Below, piece by piece: positions 11,801 through 18,892 of a stretch of 23,016 nt of DNA. The translations under genes were made by a program, and so were the position numbers. Origin of the DNA: a virus; IMG/VR virus record IMGVR_UViG_3300033571_012128, positions 1-23,016 of that record; one strand, given 5' to 3'. Position 1 is the stretch's first letter. Every line of letters begins with the position of its first letter. A model generated the notes under the pieces. The model did no database searches. It was not told the origin of the DNA and worked only from the letters and a program-made list of their open reading frames with translations.

Positions 11801-12003
11801 TGACATTCGAAACTGTATTCAAGTTGCGAGTCGTTTTCAAAAGCGGCTATACTATGGATTTTGAAGTGACGAGATACGAGGTTAGCCCCCATAAAATGAC
11901 ATGGGTCGCCGCCGATAAAAACTCTCTTCCATTGCGTTTGGACTACGATGAAGTTGCTGCTGTTTGGAAAATTGGCGAACGCCAGCGTCTTTCATTCTCG
12001 TAA
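11800..12003 (+). CDS. Unknown small protein, 67 residues
   Basis: Start by TAATG overlap with paralogue 5, so it closes the operon from promoter copy 3. Predicted all-beta (FETVFKLRVVFKSGYTMDFEV, then HKMTWVAADKN and RLDYDEVAAVWKIG), a pattern like small phage proteins of unknown function. Codon use is ordinary again, without GCG runs. Confidence 0.7.
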   Translation: MTFETVFKLRVVFKSGYTMDFEVTRYEVSPHKMTWVAADKNSLPLRLDYDEVAAVWKIGERQRLSFS

Positions 12004-12007
12004 GTAG

Positions 12008-12060
12008 TTGATTTCATTAGAGTTTTTCCTGTTGCGTTTTTAGCAAGAATTAGGCATAAT
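12008..12060 (+). promoter_or_regulatory. Repeated promoter module, copy 4
   Basis: Identical box 12008-12027, TTGCGT 12032-12037, 17 bases, CATAAT 12055-12060, then ATTCTTATAG and a leader GTGATTAACAAGGAAC nearly identical to copy 3. Confidence 0.8.
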
Positions 12061-12090
12061 ATTCTTATAGTGATTAACAAGGAACGAACT

Positions 12091-12345
12091 ATGAAACTGT
12101 ATTTCTACTCAGACCCTGGCCACGGCTGGCTTTCTGTGAGCCGCAAGACTCTTGAGAAATATGTGGATCTGAACAGCATTTCTTCTTATTCTTATCAGCG
12201 AAAAGATCGGGTCTTCCTCGAAGAAGATCTCGATGCGCAGTTGCTTATCACTGCGTTGCGTAATGCTGGTAAGTCTGTCGAGTTTGTGGAATACACCACA
12301 AACCGAAACAGCAAGATTCGGAATTATGATCACTTTCGCGTTTAA
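12091..12345 (+). CDS. Conserved phage-type hypothetical protein, 84 residues
   Basis: ATG at 12091 with AAGGAAC upstream. The sequence MKLYFYSDPGHGWLSVSRKT, the SSYSYQRKDRVFLEEDLDA stretch and a C-terminal helix match a type of small protein recurring in phages and plasmids, of unknown function. Single gene under promoter copy 4, possibly with the 115-residue gene 32 bases downstream. Confidence 0.75.
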   Translation: MKLYFYSDPGHGWLSVSRKTLEKYVDLNSISSYSYQRKDRVFLEEDLDAQLLITALRNAGKSVEFVEYTTNRNSKIRNYDHFRV

Positions 12346-12377
12346 TTCTCATTATTTTATTTCGTGAGGAAAACTAT

Positions 12378-12725
12378 ATGAGTTTTGATTTTTGTTCCCT
12401 TCATGATGCTGCTCACAACGCTGGTATGCGTGCACTCGTCGCCGCCGTTCCAACCCCGATGGTGGTCAGCGAGCGCGGCGGACAGCAGTGGTTTGTCGCC
12501 GAGGGTGCCTGTGGTTTCGCGTGGATCGAATTCCAAGGTAACACCGCTTGGGGTCGCTGGGCAAAGAAGGCTGGCGTTGCAAGCAAAAACTATCCTAGCG
12601 GTCTTTGCGTCTGGGTTAGTGAAGGTGGCCAGAGCATTACTCGCAAGGAAGCCTATGCTCGTGCATATGCTGATGTTCTCCGTAATGCGGGCATCGAAGC
12701 CTATGCTGGTTCGAGGCTTGACTAA
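12378..12725 (+). CDS. Conserved hypothetical protein, 115 residues
   Basis: RBS GTGAGGAAA. The stretches VAEGACGFAWIEFQGNTAWG, a Lys-rich segment, VWVSEGGQSITRKEAYARAY and GIEAYAGSRLD resemble a compact hypothetical protein seen in phages, function unknown. Well-balanced codon use and predicted alpha/beta fold. A perfect 12-bp hairpin follows 18 bases after the stop. Confidence 0.75.
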   Translation: MSFDFCSLHDAAHNAGMRALVAAVPTPMVVSERGGQQWFVAEGACGFAWIEFQGNTAWGRWAKKAGVASKNYPSGLCVWVSEGGQSITRKEAYARAYADVLRNAGIEAYAGSRLD

Positions 12726-12743
12726 TTCTTGTTACCCCTAATA

Positions 12744-12773
12744 GATGTTCCCGAAACAAACTTCGGGAACATC
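12744..12773 (+). terminator. Perfect 12-bp hairpin between two transcription units
   Basis: GATGTTCCCGAA / TTCGGGAACATC around loop ACAAAC, no mismatch. It separates the 115-residue gene from promoter copy 5. No T run directly follows (GTAAGTCTTTG), so it is either a non-canonical terminator, an mRNA end stabiliser or a protein-binding palindrome. Confidence 0.6.
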
Positions 12774-12781
12774 GTAAGTCT

Positions 12782-12834
12782 TTGATTCCATTAAGATTTT
12801 TCACCTTTACATTTGCCCGATATTAGATCATAAT
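12782..12834 (+). promoter_or_regulatory. Repeated promoter module, copy 5 (diverged)
   Basis: Box TTGATTCCATTAAGATTTTT (12782-12801), -35 TTTACA (12806-12811), 17 bases, -10 CATAAT (12829-12834), then ACTCTTATAGTGAT. Sequence has drifted but box position, spacer and -10 are kept. Confidence 0.78.
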
Positions 12835-12866
12835 ACTCTTATAGTGATCGACACGGGGATAATCTA

Positions 12867-13172
12867 ATGACTACCTTGAGCAAAATGTGGACTCGTCTTG
12901 AGCAACACCAGACCTTTGCTGATGCTGGTGGTTACGGTCCCGCTTGGGAACAGATGTGCACTTTGCGATCAGCACCCGCCGCATTGAGTGCCGCAAAAGC
13001 GGCATATGACACGGATGCCGCGACATTTGCGACGGCGGCGGCAACATTAGTCTGGGCGGCTCTGGAGGCAAAAGACTCAGCGGTCCAAGATCGCGCATCG
13101 GCTGATGCAATTTGCCGCGTCGGCGAAGAAGAAGAGTGGACGGTGGCGCGAAAGGCGATGCTGTCCCGCTAG
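12867..13172 (+). CDS. Alanine-rich paralogue 6, 101 residues
   Basis: N-terminal module MTTLSKMWTRLEQHQTFADA and GGYGPAWEQMCTLRS, then a moderately Ala-rich helix (AALSAAKAAYDTDAATFATAAA) and a different C-terminus (VGEEEEWTVARKAMLSR). Separated from the other five by two unrelated genes and served by its own promoter copy 5. The less repetitive helix suggests it is an older copy. Confidence 0.8.
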   Translation: MTTLSKMWTRLEQHQTFADAGGYGPAWEQMCTLRSAPAALSAAKAAYDTDAATFATAAATLVWAALEAKDSAVQDRASADAICRVGEEEEWTVARKAMLSR

Positions 13173-13183
13173 CGCGTAAGTCG

Positions 13184-13236
13184 TTGATTTCGTGTAAATT
13201 TTTCCTATTGATTCTTTTTTAAATTTTAAGTAGAAT
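13184..13236 (+). promoter_or_regulatory. Repeated promoter module, copy 6 (diverged)
   Basis: Box TTGATTTCGTGTAAATTTTT (13184-13203), -35 TTGATT (13208-13213), 17 bases, -10 TAGAAT (13231-13236), then ATTCTTATAG as in copies 3 and 4. Confidence 0.75.
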
Positions 13237-13284
13237 ATTCTTATAGGGTTGATAAACAGTTAATACCTCTGGAGATTCATTAAA

Positions 13285-13920
13285 ATGATCAAGCGTAGCA
13301 GAATGAACGAAAACCGCATCGAGAACGTCAACTCCACCTACATGGTGCAATCGGAGTCGGTTCAGGTTATGTCGGATATCTGGGAGTATTGTCGCGTTGC
13401 ATATTCGATCAACGAGCGCGGTGCAATCGCCAGAGATTTGCTCTGGGACAACGAGGAAGTGACCATTGATATTGATGAGGCTGCATTGCAGCGGTATCAC
13501 AACTTCATGTACAATCGTCGGGTCGAGGAAATGACTAGCGCGTTCAATTCGACCGCGAAGGATCCCGCGATCAATGGTCGCACGGTAAAGGTTGTGCGCG
13601 GCAGGACTGCCAAGGGCACCGAAGGTAAGGTTGTCGTCGTGATCCGTCGCGCATATGGTATGGGTTATCGCGCTTCGATTGAACCGAAACTCGGCATCGC
13701 CCTCGACGATGAAATGACCACCTACACCGCGCCGAACGGCAAGCAGTATCCGACACACAAGAACATTGTGTGGGTCTGGGCACGGAACTGTGAAGTAATC
13801 AACCCCGAGGTTGCCCCGATTGATGAGATCGAGAAGGAGGCGCGACTGAACGCTGATCACGATCTTCGAACTTTCACAACTCGGTATCTCACCGATAAGA
13901 CTGTGAAGAATGCCGCGTAA
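13285..13920 (+). CDS. Unknown protein with a KOW-like segment, 211 residues
   Basis: RBS CTGGAGA lies about 11 bases upstream. The N-terminal two thirds is acidic and helical (VMSDIWEYCRVAYSINERGAI). Residues about 98-120, GRTVKVVRGRTAKGTEGKVVVV, have the G-x-V-x-V-x-x-G-x-x-x-G-x-x-G-x-V form of a KOW motif, an RNA- or ribosome-binding beta turn found in NusG and ribosomal proteins. The C-terminus is basic and helical. Under promoter copy 6. Function unknown; a role with RNA or ribosomes is inference from the KOW-like segment alone. Confidence 0.7.
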   Translation: MIKRSRMNENRIENVNSTYMVQSESVQVMSDIWEYCRVAYSINERGAIARDLLWDNEEVTIDIDEAALQRYHNFMYNRRVEEMTSAFNSTAKDPAINGRTVKVVRGRTAKGTEGKVVVVIRRAYGMGYRASIEPKLGIALDDEMTTYTAPNGKQYPTHKNIVWVWARNCEVINPEVAPIDEIEKEARLNADHDLRTFTTRYLTDKTVKNAA

Positions 13921-13934
13921 ACCGCCACTGAGCG

Positions 13935-13963
13935 TTTACTTTTTAAATTTGCTAGTGTATAAT
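13935..13963 (+). promoter_or_regulatory. Sigma70-type promoter
   Basis: TTTACT (13935-13940), 17 bases, perfect TATAAT (13958-13963), 29 bases before the ATG at 13993. Lacks the upstream box of the repeated module. Confidence 0.7.
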
Positions 13964-13992
13964 TTTTCTGTCAATCATTAATGGAGTGAATC

Positions 13993-14382
13993 ATGGCTAA
14001 TACTAAGAAACCGTCGAAGACTATCCTGTCCCTCTACAATCTCATGAAGAGCGGCAAGCCCGTAAAGACTGAAGAGATTACTGCTACTTTGGATTGTTCC
14101 GTAGCAAGTGCAATGGTCTACATTTGCACGCTGCGTAAGGATTTCAATGCAGAAATTCAGACCAATCGAAACGGTCGAAAGGCCGAGTCTTATACGTTGA
14201 CAAACGCAAGTAAGATTGCATCACGCATGGAGAGCAGAGTTCCGAAGGCCACGGCAACCAAGAAGATGGTTACCGTAAATACCCGCGATGTTGAAGACGG
14301 ATCCGTACCGATTATTGATCGTGATTTCGATACCGTCAGTGAGGCGGAGTTTAATGACCTGAAAATGCAGTTGGGGATCTAA
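13993..14382 (+). CDS. Probable winged-helix DNA-binding protein, 129 residues
   Basis: RBS ATGGAGTGA. Residues about 8-58 read as a helix-turn-helix: SKTILSLYNLMKSGKPVKTEEITATLDCSVASAMVYICTLRKDF, with a short wing EIQTNRNGRKAESYTL. Residues 70-90 are a basic linker, and the acidic tail (VPIIDRDFDTVSEAEFNDLKMQLGI) could contact a partner. It may regulate the accessory or downstream genes; target unknown. Own promoter with perfect -10. Four bases before the next gene. Confidence 0.65.
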   Translation: MANTKKPSKTILSLYNLMKSGKPVKTEEITATLDCSVASAMVYICTLRKDFNAEIQTNRNGRKAESYTLTNASKIASRMESRVPKATATKKMVTVNTRDVEDGSVPIIDRDFDTVSEAEFNDLKMQLGI

Positions 14383-14386
14383 TAAA

Positions 14387-14629
14387 ATGAATACAAACGA
14401 TAATGAGTTGATGGCTCTTGAGATTTCTTTCATGAATCTCGCTGAACGATTTATCGGTGAGGAATTCTCGCCGTATGCCGTTGCCGCAGTTATGGCGAAG
14501 ATTTCTTTCATGATCTACAAGACTACTTTGAACGCCGAAGATTACAATCTCATGATTGATACTCTTTCACACAATCGCAATAAAATTCGTTCATTCGAAG
14601 AATTGAAGACTGTTAGCAGGTTGAACTGA
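14387..14629 (+). CDS. Unknown small helical protein, 80 residues
   Basis: RBS GGGGAT. Acidic all-helix protein (LMALEISFMNLAERFIGEEFSPYAV, then MIDTLSHNRNKIRSFEELK). Four bases after the HTH gene, and its TGA overlaps the ATG of the next gene (TGATG), so translation is coupled. No function known to me. Confidence 0.7.
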   Translation: MNTNDNELMALEISFMNLAERFIGEEFSPYAVAAVMAKISFMIYKTTLNAEDYNLMIDTLSHNRNKIRSFEELKTVSRLN

Positions 14630-14910
14630 TGCGAAGGCAATGGCGACTTGCCGATAAAAACAACCACTACTATTTCAAAGAAAGTGATGGTAGAGTTATC
14701 GGCCATGCGTACAATGTCGCATTCACAATCATTTGGGGTGCGAAAATTCCAATCAGCGCCAATGAAGATTTGTATCTAGGTCATTACGTTGAATTGGAAT
14801 TTGCCAAGCGAGCAATTGAAGAATACTGGAATGAAAAAGACAGAACTATAGATCTAACACTCTCACCCGAGACTAATGAGAAACTCAATCAATTTTTGAT
14901 GAAGGATTGA
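14629..14910 (+). CDS. Unknown protein, 93 residues
   Basis: TGATG start. N-terminal beta segment (RQWRLADKNNHYYFKESDGRVIG), a central YNVAFTIIWGAKIPI and an acidic helical C-terminus. Charged and aromatic, soluble. No family recognised. Followed two bases later by a 23-codon leader gene. Confidence 0.68.
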   Translation: MRRQWRLADKNNHYYFKESDGRVIGHAYNVAFTIIWGAKIPISANEDLYLGHYVELEFAKRAIEEYWNEKDRTIDLTLSPETNEKLNQFLMKD

Positions 14911-14912
14911 TC

Positions 14913-14984
14913 ATGAACATCTTTTACAATCCCCTCAAGTACCATTTTAAAGTAGAAATAGATTTTATAGGAGATAAAAATTAA
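14913..14984 (+). CDS. 23-residue leader peptide coupled to the AUU-start gene
   Basis: ATG 14913 to TAA 14984, 23 residues beginning MNIFYNP. It contains the Shine-Dalgarno of the next gene (TAGGAGAT) within its last codons, and its TAA shares a base with the ATT start at 14980 (ATTAA). This is the layout of termination-reinitiation coupling. It may be a real peptide or only a control element. Confidence 0.45.
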   Translation: MNIFYNPLKYHFKVEIDFIGDKN

Positions 14985-15516
14985 CATTTTCTTCCTGGAT
15001 CGTCAACCTAATACCGCTGCGCAGTATCACTGCGACAAGCATGTTGTAAAAATGATTCTCGAATCAGCGCAGTTGCTTTGCACTGCGCATCGAATTCTTG
15101 ACGGCAACCACTACCTCGATAAAACTGCTAATGGTCGCCGTATCAGTCGCTGGGAGTTGAATGATCAACGCGAGCAAACGCTATACAAAGCCTCCCACGT
15201 TAATCATCCCAGCGCCGTATGGGTTCGCGGGAATATGGATCATTACCGCTGGCTATATGACCTGATGTATTCTCTTATCGTGGAATACAAGCATCGGTAT
15301 GACGGTAAGTACCACAAGTGTGAATCTATGATGATGCCTTTGCTGGATTCGCCGAGAAACATACCCATTGTCGATTGGCAAGATCCGCCACAGGCTATGC
15401 CCGAAGATTCCAAGGTTCTGGGGGATTCGGTAGCCGCATATCGAAACTATTATCGGATACACAAGGCTCGTTTTGCAACTTGGAAAAATCGCGAGGTTCC
15501 GAGTTGGTATAAATAG
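14980..15516 (+). CDS. Conserved phage protein with an AUU start, 178 residues
   Basis: The open frame begins after a stop at 14968 and the conserved N-terminus NIFFLDRQPNTAAQYHCDKHVVKMILES starts immediately after ATT at 14980. AGGAG lies six bases before this ATT and no ATG, GTG or TTG is available until 15052, which would delete the conserved HCDKHVVKM motif. Start at AUU is therefore the best reading. I recognise the family (AAxxHCDKHVVKMxLE..QLL..AHR, then HP...W...N..W) from many phages; its biochemical role is not known to me. Late motif: aromatic-rich C-terminus ending SWYK. Confidence 0.78.
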   Translation: MNIFFLDRQPNTAAQYHCDKHVVKMILESAQLLCTAHRILDGNHYLDKTANGRRISRWELNDQREQTLYKASHVNHPSAVWVRGNMDHYRWLYDLMYSLIVEYKHRYDGKYHKCESMMMPLLDSPRNIPIVDWQDPPQAMPEDSKVLGDSVAAYRNYYRIHKARFATWKNREVPSWYK

Positions 15517-15520
15517 AGTG

Positions 15521-16168
15521 ATGGATATTAAGAATAAAGTACTCGAAGGTGTACTCAATAGAATTGATGCTTTGCCATCAAAGATCAATAACCTATCTGT
15601 TTGGGACATTGACGACACCCTTTTTGTTTCACCCAAAACTAACGTCTATGTGACTAAAGGCGGAAAAATTGTAAAGAAACTCTCCACAGAAGAATTCAAT
15701 GGCTATAAATTAAAAATGGGAGAGCAATTCGATTTCTTTGAATTCAGAGATTCGAATCTATTTTTCAGGACGGCAAAGCCCCTGTCCTCAAATCTCAGAA
15801 GGGCCAAACAAGCACTAGAATCTGAAAATACCATGGTGCTCATTCTGACAGCAAGATCAGACTTCAACGACAAAGAACGGTTCTTGAAGAAATTCGAGAT
15901 GTATGGATTGGATATGGGTAAACCTAATATCCACGTTGTGAGATCTGGGAATCTCGGGATGAGTACCTTTGAAGGTAAGAGGGCAACTCTCGCCGCAGTT
16001 CTTAACACTAAAATTCCAAGTTTTAAAGATAAAGAGGCTAAAAGATTTAAAAAAGCCTCGATGTATGACGACGATTCAAGAAATCTGGATGCGTTTTTGT
16101 CGTTGTCATCAAAAGACATTTCTCTATCTGCATTTATTGTTAAGAATGGTAAAATATACCCATATTGA
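15521..16168 (+). CDS. HAD-superfamily phosphatase, 215 residues
   Basis: ATG 15521, four bases after the previous stop; no clear Shine-Dalgarno, so coupling is likely. HAD motif I is VWDIDDTLF with nucleophile Asp29 and Asp31; motif II is LILTARSDF; a Lys-rich region supplies motif III; motif IV is MYDDDSRNL. Such phage HAD enzymes remove phosphates from nucleotides or nucleic acid ends, as in the phosphatase half of T4 polynucleotide kinase. With so many tRNAs encoded nearby, RNA-end repair is possible but not shown. Confidence 0.8.
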   Translation: MDIKNKVLEGVLNRIDALPSKINNLSVWDIDDTLFVSPKTNVYVTKGGKIVKKLSTEEFNGYKLKMGEQFDFFEFRDSNLFFRTAKPLSSNLRRAKQALESENTMVLILTARSDFNDKERFLKKFEMYGLDMGKPNIHVVRSGNLGMSTFEGKRATLAAVLNTKIPSFKDKEAKRFKKASMYDDDSRNLDAFLSLSSKDISLSAFIVKNGKIYPY

Positions 16169-16179
16169 ATAGGTGATGT

Positions 16180-16497
16180 ATGCCAACATACGAATTTTTT
16201 AATATAAAAACAAAACAGATTGAAGAGCATGTGATGTCAATCAGTGCCTATGATCAATTCAAGATAGACAATCCACATCTACACAGACATTTCAGCGAAG
16301 CGCCATTGTTCAGTTATTCTGGAACGGGTGATATGTCTGGAAAGAAAACTGATAATACTTGGAAGGAAGTCATGCATAAGATCGCGGAACAAAATCCGCG
16401 AAGTCCGCTTGCAGACAATGTGCTTCGCAAATCTGGGAAGCGAATCAAGACCGACCAAGTATTGGAAAAGCATCGTAAAAAGCAACAAAAGGGGTAA
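16180..16497 (+). CDS. Conserved T4-like phage protein of unknown function, 105 residues
   Basis: Starts MPTYEFFNIKTKQIEEHVMS, continues YDQFKIDNPHLHRHF and NTWKEVMHKIAEQNPRSPLADN, with a basic tail. The MPTYEF start resembles FmdB-type zinc-ribbon proteins, but the expected cysteines are absent. I recognise the overall type from T4-related phages without an assigned role. It is three bases upstream of the phoH start, so the two are co-expressed. Confidence 0.7.
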   Translation: MPTYEFFNIKTKQIEEHVMSISAYDQFKIDNPHLHRHFSEAPLFSYSGTGDMSGKKTDNTWKEVMHKIAEQNPRSPLADNVLRKSGKRIKTDQVLEKHRKKQQKG

Positions 16498-16500
16498 GTT

Positions 16501-17286
16501 TTGTCGAAGAAAAAAAATTCTAACACTGTTATTGAATTTAGTGAGGGGACTTCAGAGAAAAAGCCTCAAAGAATTAAGGCTTCAGAACTGAAGAAGTTTG
16601 AACCATTAACGACAAACCAAGCAAAGTTTTTTGAGTCATATACAAGGGGCGATTACTTCGTTATGCTTTGCGGTTCAGCGGGAACGGGTAAGTCGTTCAT
16701 TGCTTGTTACAAAGCAATCGAAGAAGTATTAGACAAATCATCATCATTTCATAGAGTGGTGATTGTCCGTTCAGCAGTCCAATCTCGCGATCTGGGGTTT
16801 ACGCCAGGGTCGGTTGAGGAAAAAATGAGCCTGTATGAACAGCCATACATGCAGATTTACCATACATTGTTTGCTAGACGCGATGCTTACGAAGCATTAA
16901 AAGAGTGTGGGCGAATCGAATTCATCTCGACCAGTTTTATCCGTGGAATGAGTTTCGACGATGCGGTGATCATCGTCGATGAGTGTCAAAATATGACATT
17001 CGAAGAATTATCAACGATCATGACTCGTGTCGGATATCGTTCAAAAATCATCTTCTGCGGCGACTACAAGCAAACTGATCTGTACCGCAATAACAAGGAC
17101 AAGTCTGGGCTTTGGAAATTTCACAAAATCGCTAAACTGATGCCATCATTCACAAATATAGAATTCACAACTGAGGATATCGTGAGATCAAGTCTGGTCA
17201 AAGATTTTTTGATAGCCACAGAAAAATACGAAAATGGATCAAAAGATGGCGATGGTGTTTTGATACCCGCATCGGAAAAAACTTGA
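16501..17286 (+). CDS. phoH: PhoH-like ATPase
   Basis: 261 residues from a TTG start at 16501, with AAGGGG about seven bases upstream. Walker A is GSAGTGKS (58-65) and Walker B VIIVDECQN (156-164), with the PhoH-family stretch RSAVQSRDLGFTPG (90-103) and FCGDYKQTDL (sensor region). PhoH proteins are P-loop NTPases related to superfamily 1 helicases and are common in marine and T4-like phages; RNA-related roles are suspected. The N-terminal 30 residues are a Lys-rich extension. Ends 67 bases before the nuclease gene, with a promoter between. Confidence 0.92.
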   Translation: MSKKKNSNTVIEFSEGTSEKKPQRIKASELKKFEPLTTNQAKFFESYTRGDYFVMLCGSAGTGKSFIACYKAIEEVLDKSSSFHRVVIVRSAVQSRDLGFTPGSVEEKMSLYEQPYMQIYHTLFARRDAYEALKECGRIEFISTSFIRGMSFDDAVIIVDECQNMTFEELSTIMTRVGYRSKIIFCGDYKQTDLYRNNKDKSGLWKFHKIAKLMPSFTNIEFTTEDIVRSSLVKDFLIATEKYENGSKDGDGVLIPASEKT

Positions 17287-17311
17287 CTTTTACTTGACTC
17301 GTCTGTATAAT
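17283..17311 (+). promoter_or_regulatory. Strong sigma70-type promoter
   Basis: TTGACT (17283-17288), 17 bases, perfect TATAAT (17306-17311), overlapping the phoH stop and 42 bases before the nuclease ATG. Confidence 0.78.
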
Positions 17312-17352
17312 TAGTATGTGGCTTCGTCAGTGATATTTACTTTCTGGTTATT

Positions 17353-18060
17353 ATGAAATTCAATCATGTTCCGACAGTTTTACCCGAGTTGATTCGAGAA
17401 GACTCAAAGGGTGGTCATAGAACTTACTTGACACCGAATGGTAAAAAGTATCCATCGGTCACCACAATCCTTGCCGAATACAATAGGAAAGAAATCCTAG
17501 AGTGGAGAAAGCGCGTTGGTGAGGATGAAGCCAATAAAATATCAAGGATGGCCGCGAAAAGGGGAGCAATTCTTCACAAGATTGTTGAAATGTATTTAAA
17601 TAACGAAGACATTTCAAACATAGAAATGATGCCCAATGTGAAATCTATGTTCTTTAAAATTAAGAAAGAACTAGATTTACATGTCAATAACATTTATTGC
17701 AGTGAGCGGGCACTGTTTTCCCATGAACTGCAAATTGCGGGTACAGCAGACTTCATCGCCGAGTATGATGGTGTTCTAACAGTATTCGATTTGAAGTCTT
17801 CAAATAAAATAAAAAATCCAGAAAATATTGGCAACTATTTCATGCAGACGGTTGCATATCGCGAGATGTTCCATGAAATGACGGGCATGCTCGCTAAGAA
17901 GACTATTCTATTAATTGGTGTTGAGGGTCATCACCCCGTTCAAAAATTTATCACGGAAGGTGCCGATCTAATACACCATAAAAATGAACTGATCAAATAT
18001 ATTGATCTGTATTATATTGATCTGTATAAGAGAAAGTCGTTGATTCTTAAAACAAATTGA
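17353..18060 (+). CDS. PD-(D/E)XK nuclease (Cas4/RecB-like)
   Basis: 235 residues. Motifs of the RecB/Cas4 nuclease family in order: KRGAILHKIVE with His75, ELQIAGTADFIAE with Asp133, VFDLKSS with Asp146 and Lys148, and the helical QTVAYREMF (Gln165, Tyr169). No four-cysteine iron-sulfur cluster is seen, unlike Cas4. Phage relatives are exonucleases or endonucleases in recombination and host DNA degradation. No Shine-Dalgarno is obvious before the ATG. Follows phoH, a pairing that also occurs in other T4-like phages. Confidence 0.85.
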   Translation: MKFNHVPTVLPELIREDSKGGHRTYLTPNGKKYPSVTTILAEYNRKEILEWRKRVGEDEANKISRMAAKRGAILHKIVEMYLNNEDISNIEMMPNVKSMFFKIKKELDLHVNNIYCSERALFSHELQIAGTADFIAEYDGVLTVFDLKSSNKIKNPENIGNYFMQTVAYREMFHEMTGMLAKKTILLIGVEGHHPVQKFITEGADLIHHKNELIKYIDLYYIDLYKRKSLILKTN

Positions 18061-18068
18061 TTTATAAT
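18040..18068 (+). promoter_or_regulatory. Sigma70-type promoter
   Basis: TTGATT (18040-18045), 17 bases, perfect TATAAT (18063-18068), overlapping the end of the nuclease gene and 31 bases before the ATG at 18100. AAGTCG precedes the TTGATT, as before the box in promoter copy 6. Confidence 0.7.
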
Positions 18069-18099
18069 GTTTGTAATAATGTGTCGTGTGAGGTGAATT

Positions 18100-18264
18100 A
18101 TGGATCTGCCCATTACTATTGATGAACTTCGAATCATTGTGGTTGCTCTGGAGAAGGCTGGCGTTGCAGACATCGCCGACCGACTGAAGTTGGTTGAGCA
18201 GTTGATGGTTGAAGGCAAACCATACAAGAAGATTCTCCGCGAACAATACAATATTGTTGCTTGA
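18100..18264 (+). CDS. Unknown small protein, 54 residues
   Basis: RBS GTGAGG about nine bases before the ATG. The protein (MDLPITIDELRIIVVALEKAG, then a helix ending LVEQLMVEGKPYKKIL) is acidic and helical. First gene of the peroxiredoxin unit. No family recognised. Confidence 0.65.
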   Translation: MDLPITIDELRIIVVALEKAGVADIADRLKLVEQLMVEGKPYKKILREQYNIVA

Positions 18265-18313
18265 TATGACGTATGAAGAATTTTTATGGAGTTTAAACGA
18301 AAAGGAGTTGACT

Positions 18314-18892
18314 ATGAAAACAGTTGGACATAAGTTGTCAAAATTTACCATCACTGGCGTAAAGCCTGGTGCCCTCACACCCGACGATGCATTTGAAACC
18401 ATCGATGAAACATCATTTTTTGGACAGTGGAAGATCTTCGTGTTTTATCCGAAGGACTTCACTTTTGTGTGCCCCACAGAAATTCTTGCCTACGACGAGT
18501 TGAACAAGGAGTTCACTGATCGTGATGCAGTTCTACTCATCGGTTCGACCGACAACGAGTTTTGCAAGTTGGCTTGGAAGAATGTACATGAGGGCTTGAA
18601 GAAGACCACTTGCTGGTTCTTTGCTGATACACATCGCGGCAGTGAATACTACGAAGAAACGACTGTAGGGCTGGTTGATCAACTTGGAGCATTTGACCTA
18701 CAGCATGGTGCCGCACTTCGTGCAACGTTCATCGTCGATCCAGATAATGTCATTCAGCACGTGACCGTAAACAATCTGAATGTCGGTCGCAATGCTGATG
18801 AGACACTGCGTGTTCTTGATGCACTTCAGACGAATGAACTGTGCGCATGCAACCGCCAGATCGGCGAAGCGACACTGAGCAACGCACTTTGA
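18314..18892 (+). CDS. ahpC: AhpC-type 2-Cys peroxiredoxin
   Basis: 192 residues from ATG 18314 (AAAGGAG seven bases upstream); an in-frame ATG at 18266 would add 16 residues but has no ribosome binding site. The peroxidatic site is FYPKDFTFVCPTE with Cys53, and the resolving Cys is in ELCAC (177 and 179). GSTDNEFCKLAW and ATFIVDPDNVIQHV are typical of AhpC. The enzyme reduces hydrogen and organic peroxides; with the glutaredoxin upstream it gives the phage a redox-defence kit. Host AhpF or thioredoxin would be its reductant. A metabolic gene probably taken from a host. Confidence 0.9.
   Translation: MKTVGHKLSKFTITGVKPGALTPDDAFETIDETSFFGQWKIFVFYPKDFTFVCPTEILAYDELNKEFTDRDAVLLIGSTDNEFCKLAWKNVHEGLKKTTCWFFADTHRGSEYYEETTVGLVDQLGAFDLQHGAALRATFIVDPDNVIQHVTVNNLNVGRNADETLRVLDALQTNELCACNRQIGEATLSNAL

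Noticed and set aside
15508-15515. TATAAATA before the HAD phosphatase gene
   Set aside because: It is only five bases from the ATG, so transcription would start at or after the start codon; it simply encodes the Tyr-Lys-stop end of the upstream gene.
16180-16497. FmdB zinc-ribbon protein
   Set aside because: Only the MPTYEF start matches; the four cysteines are missing.
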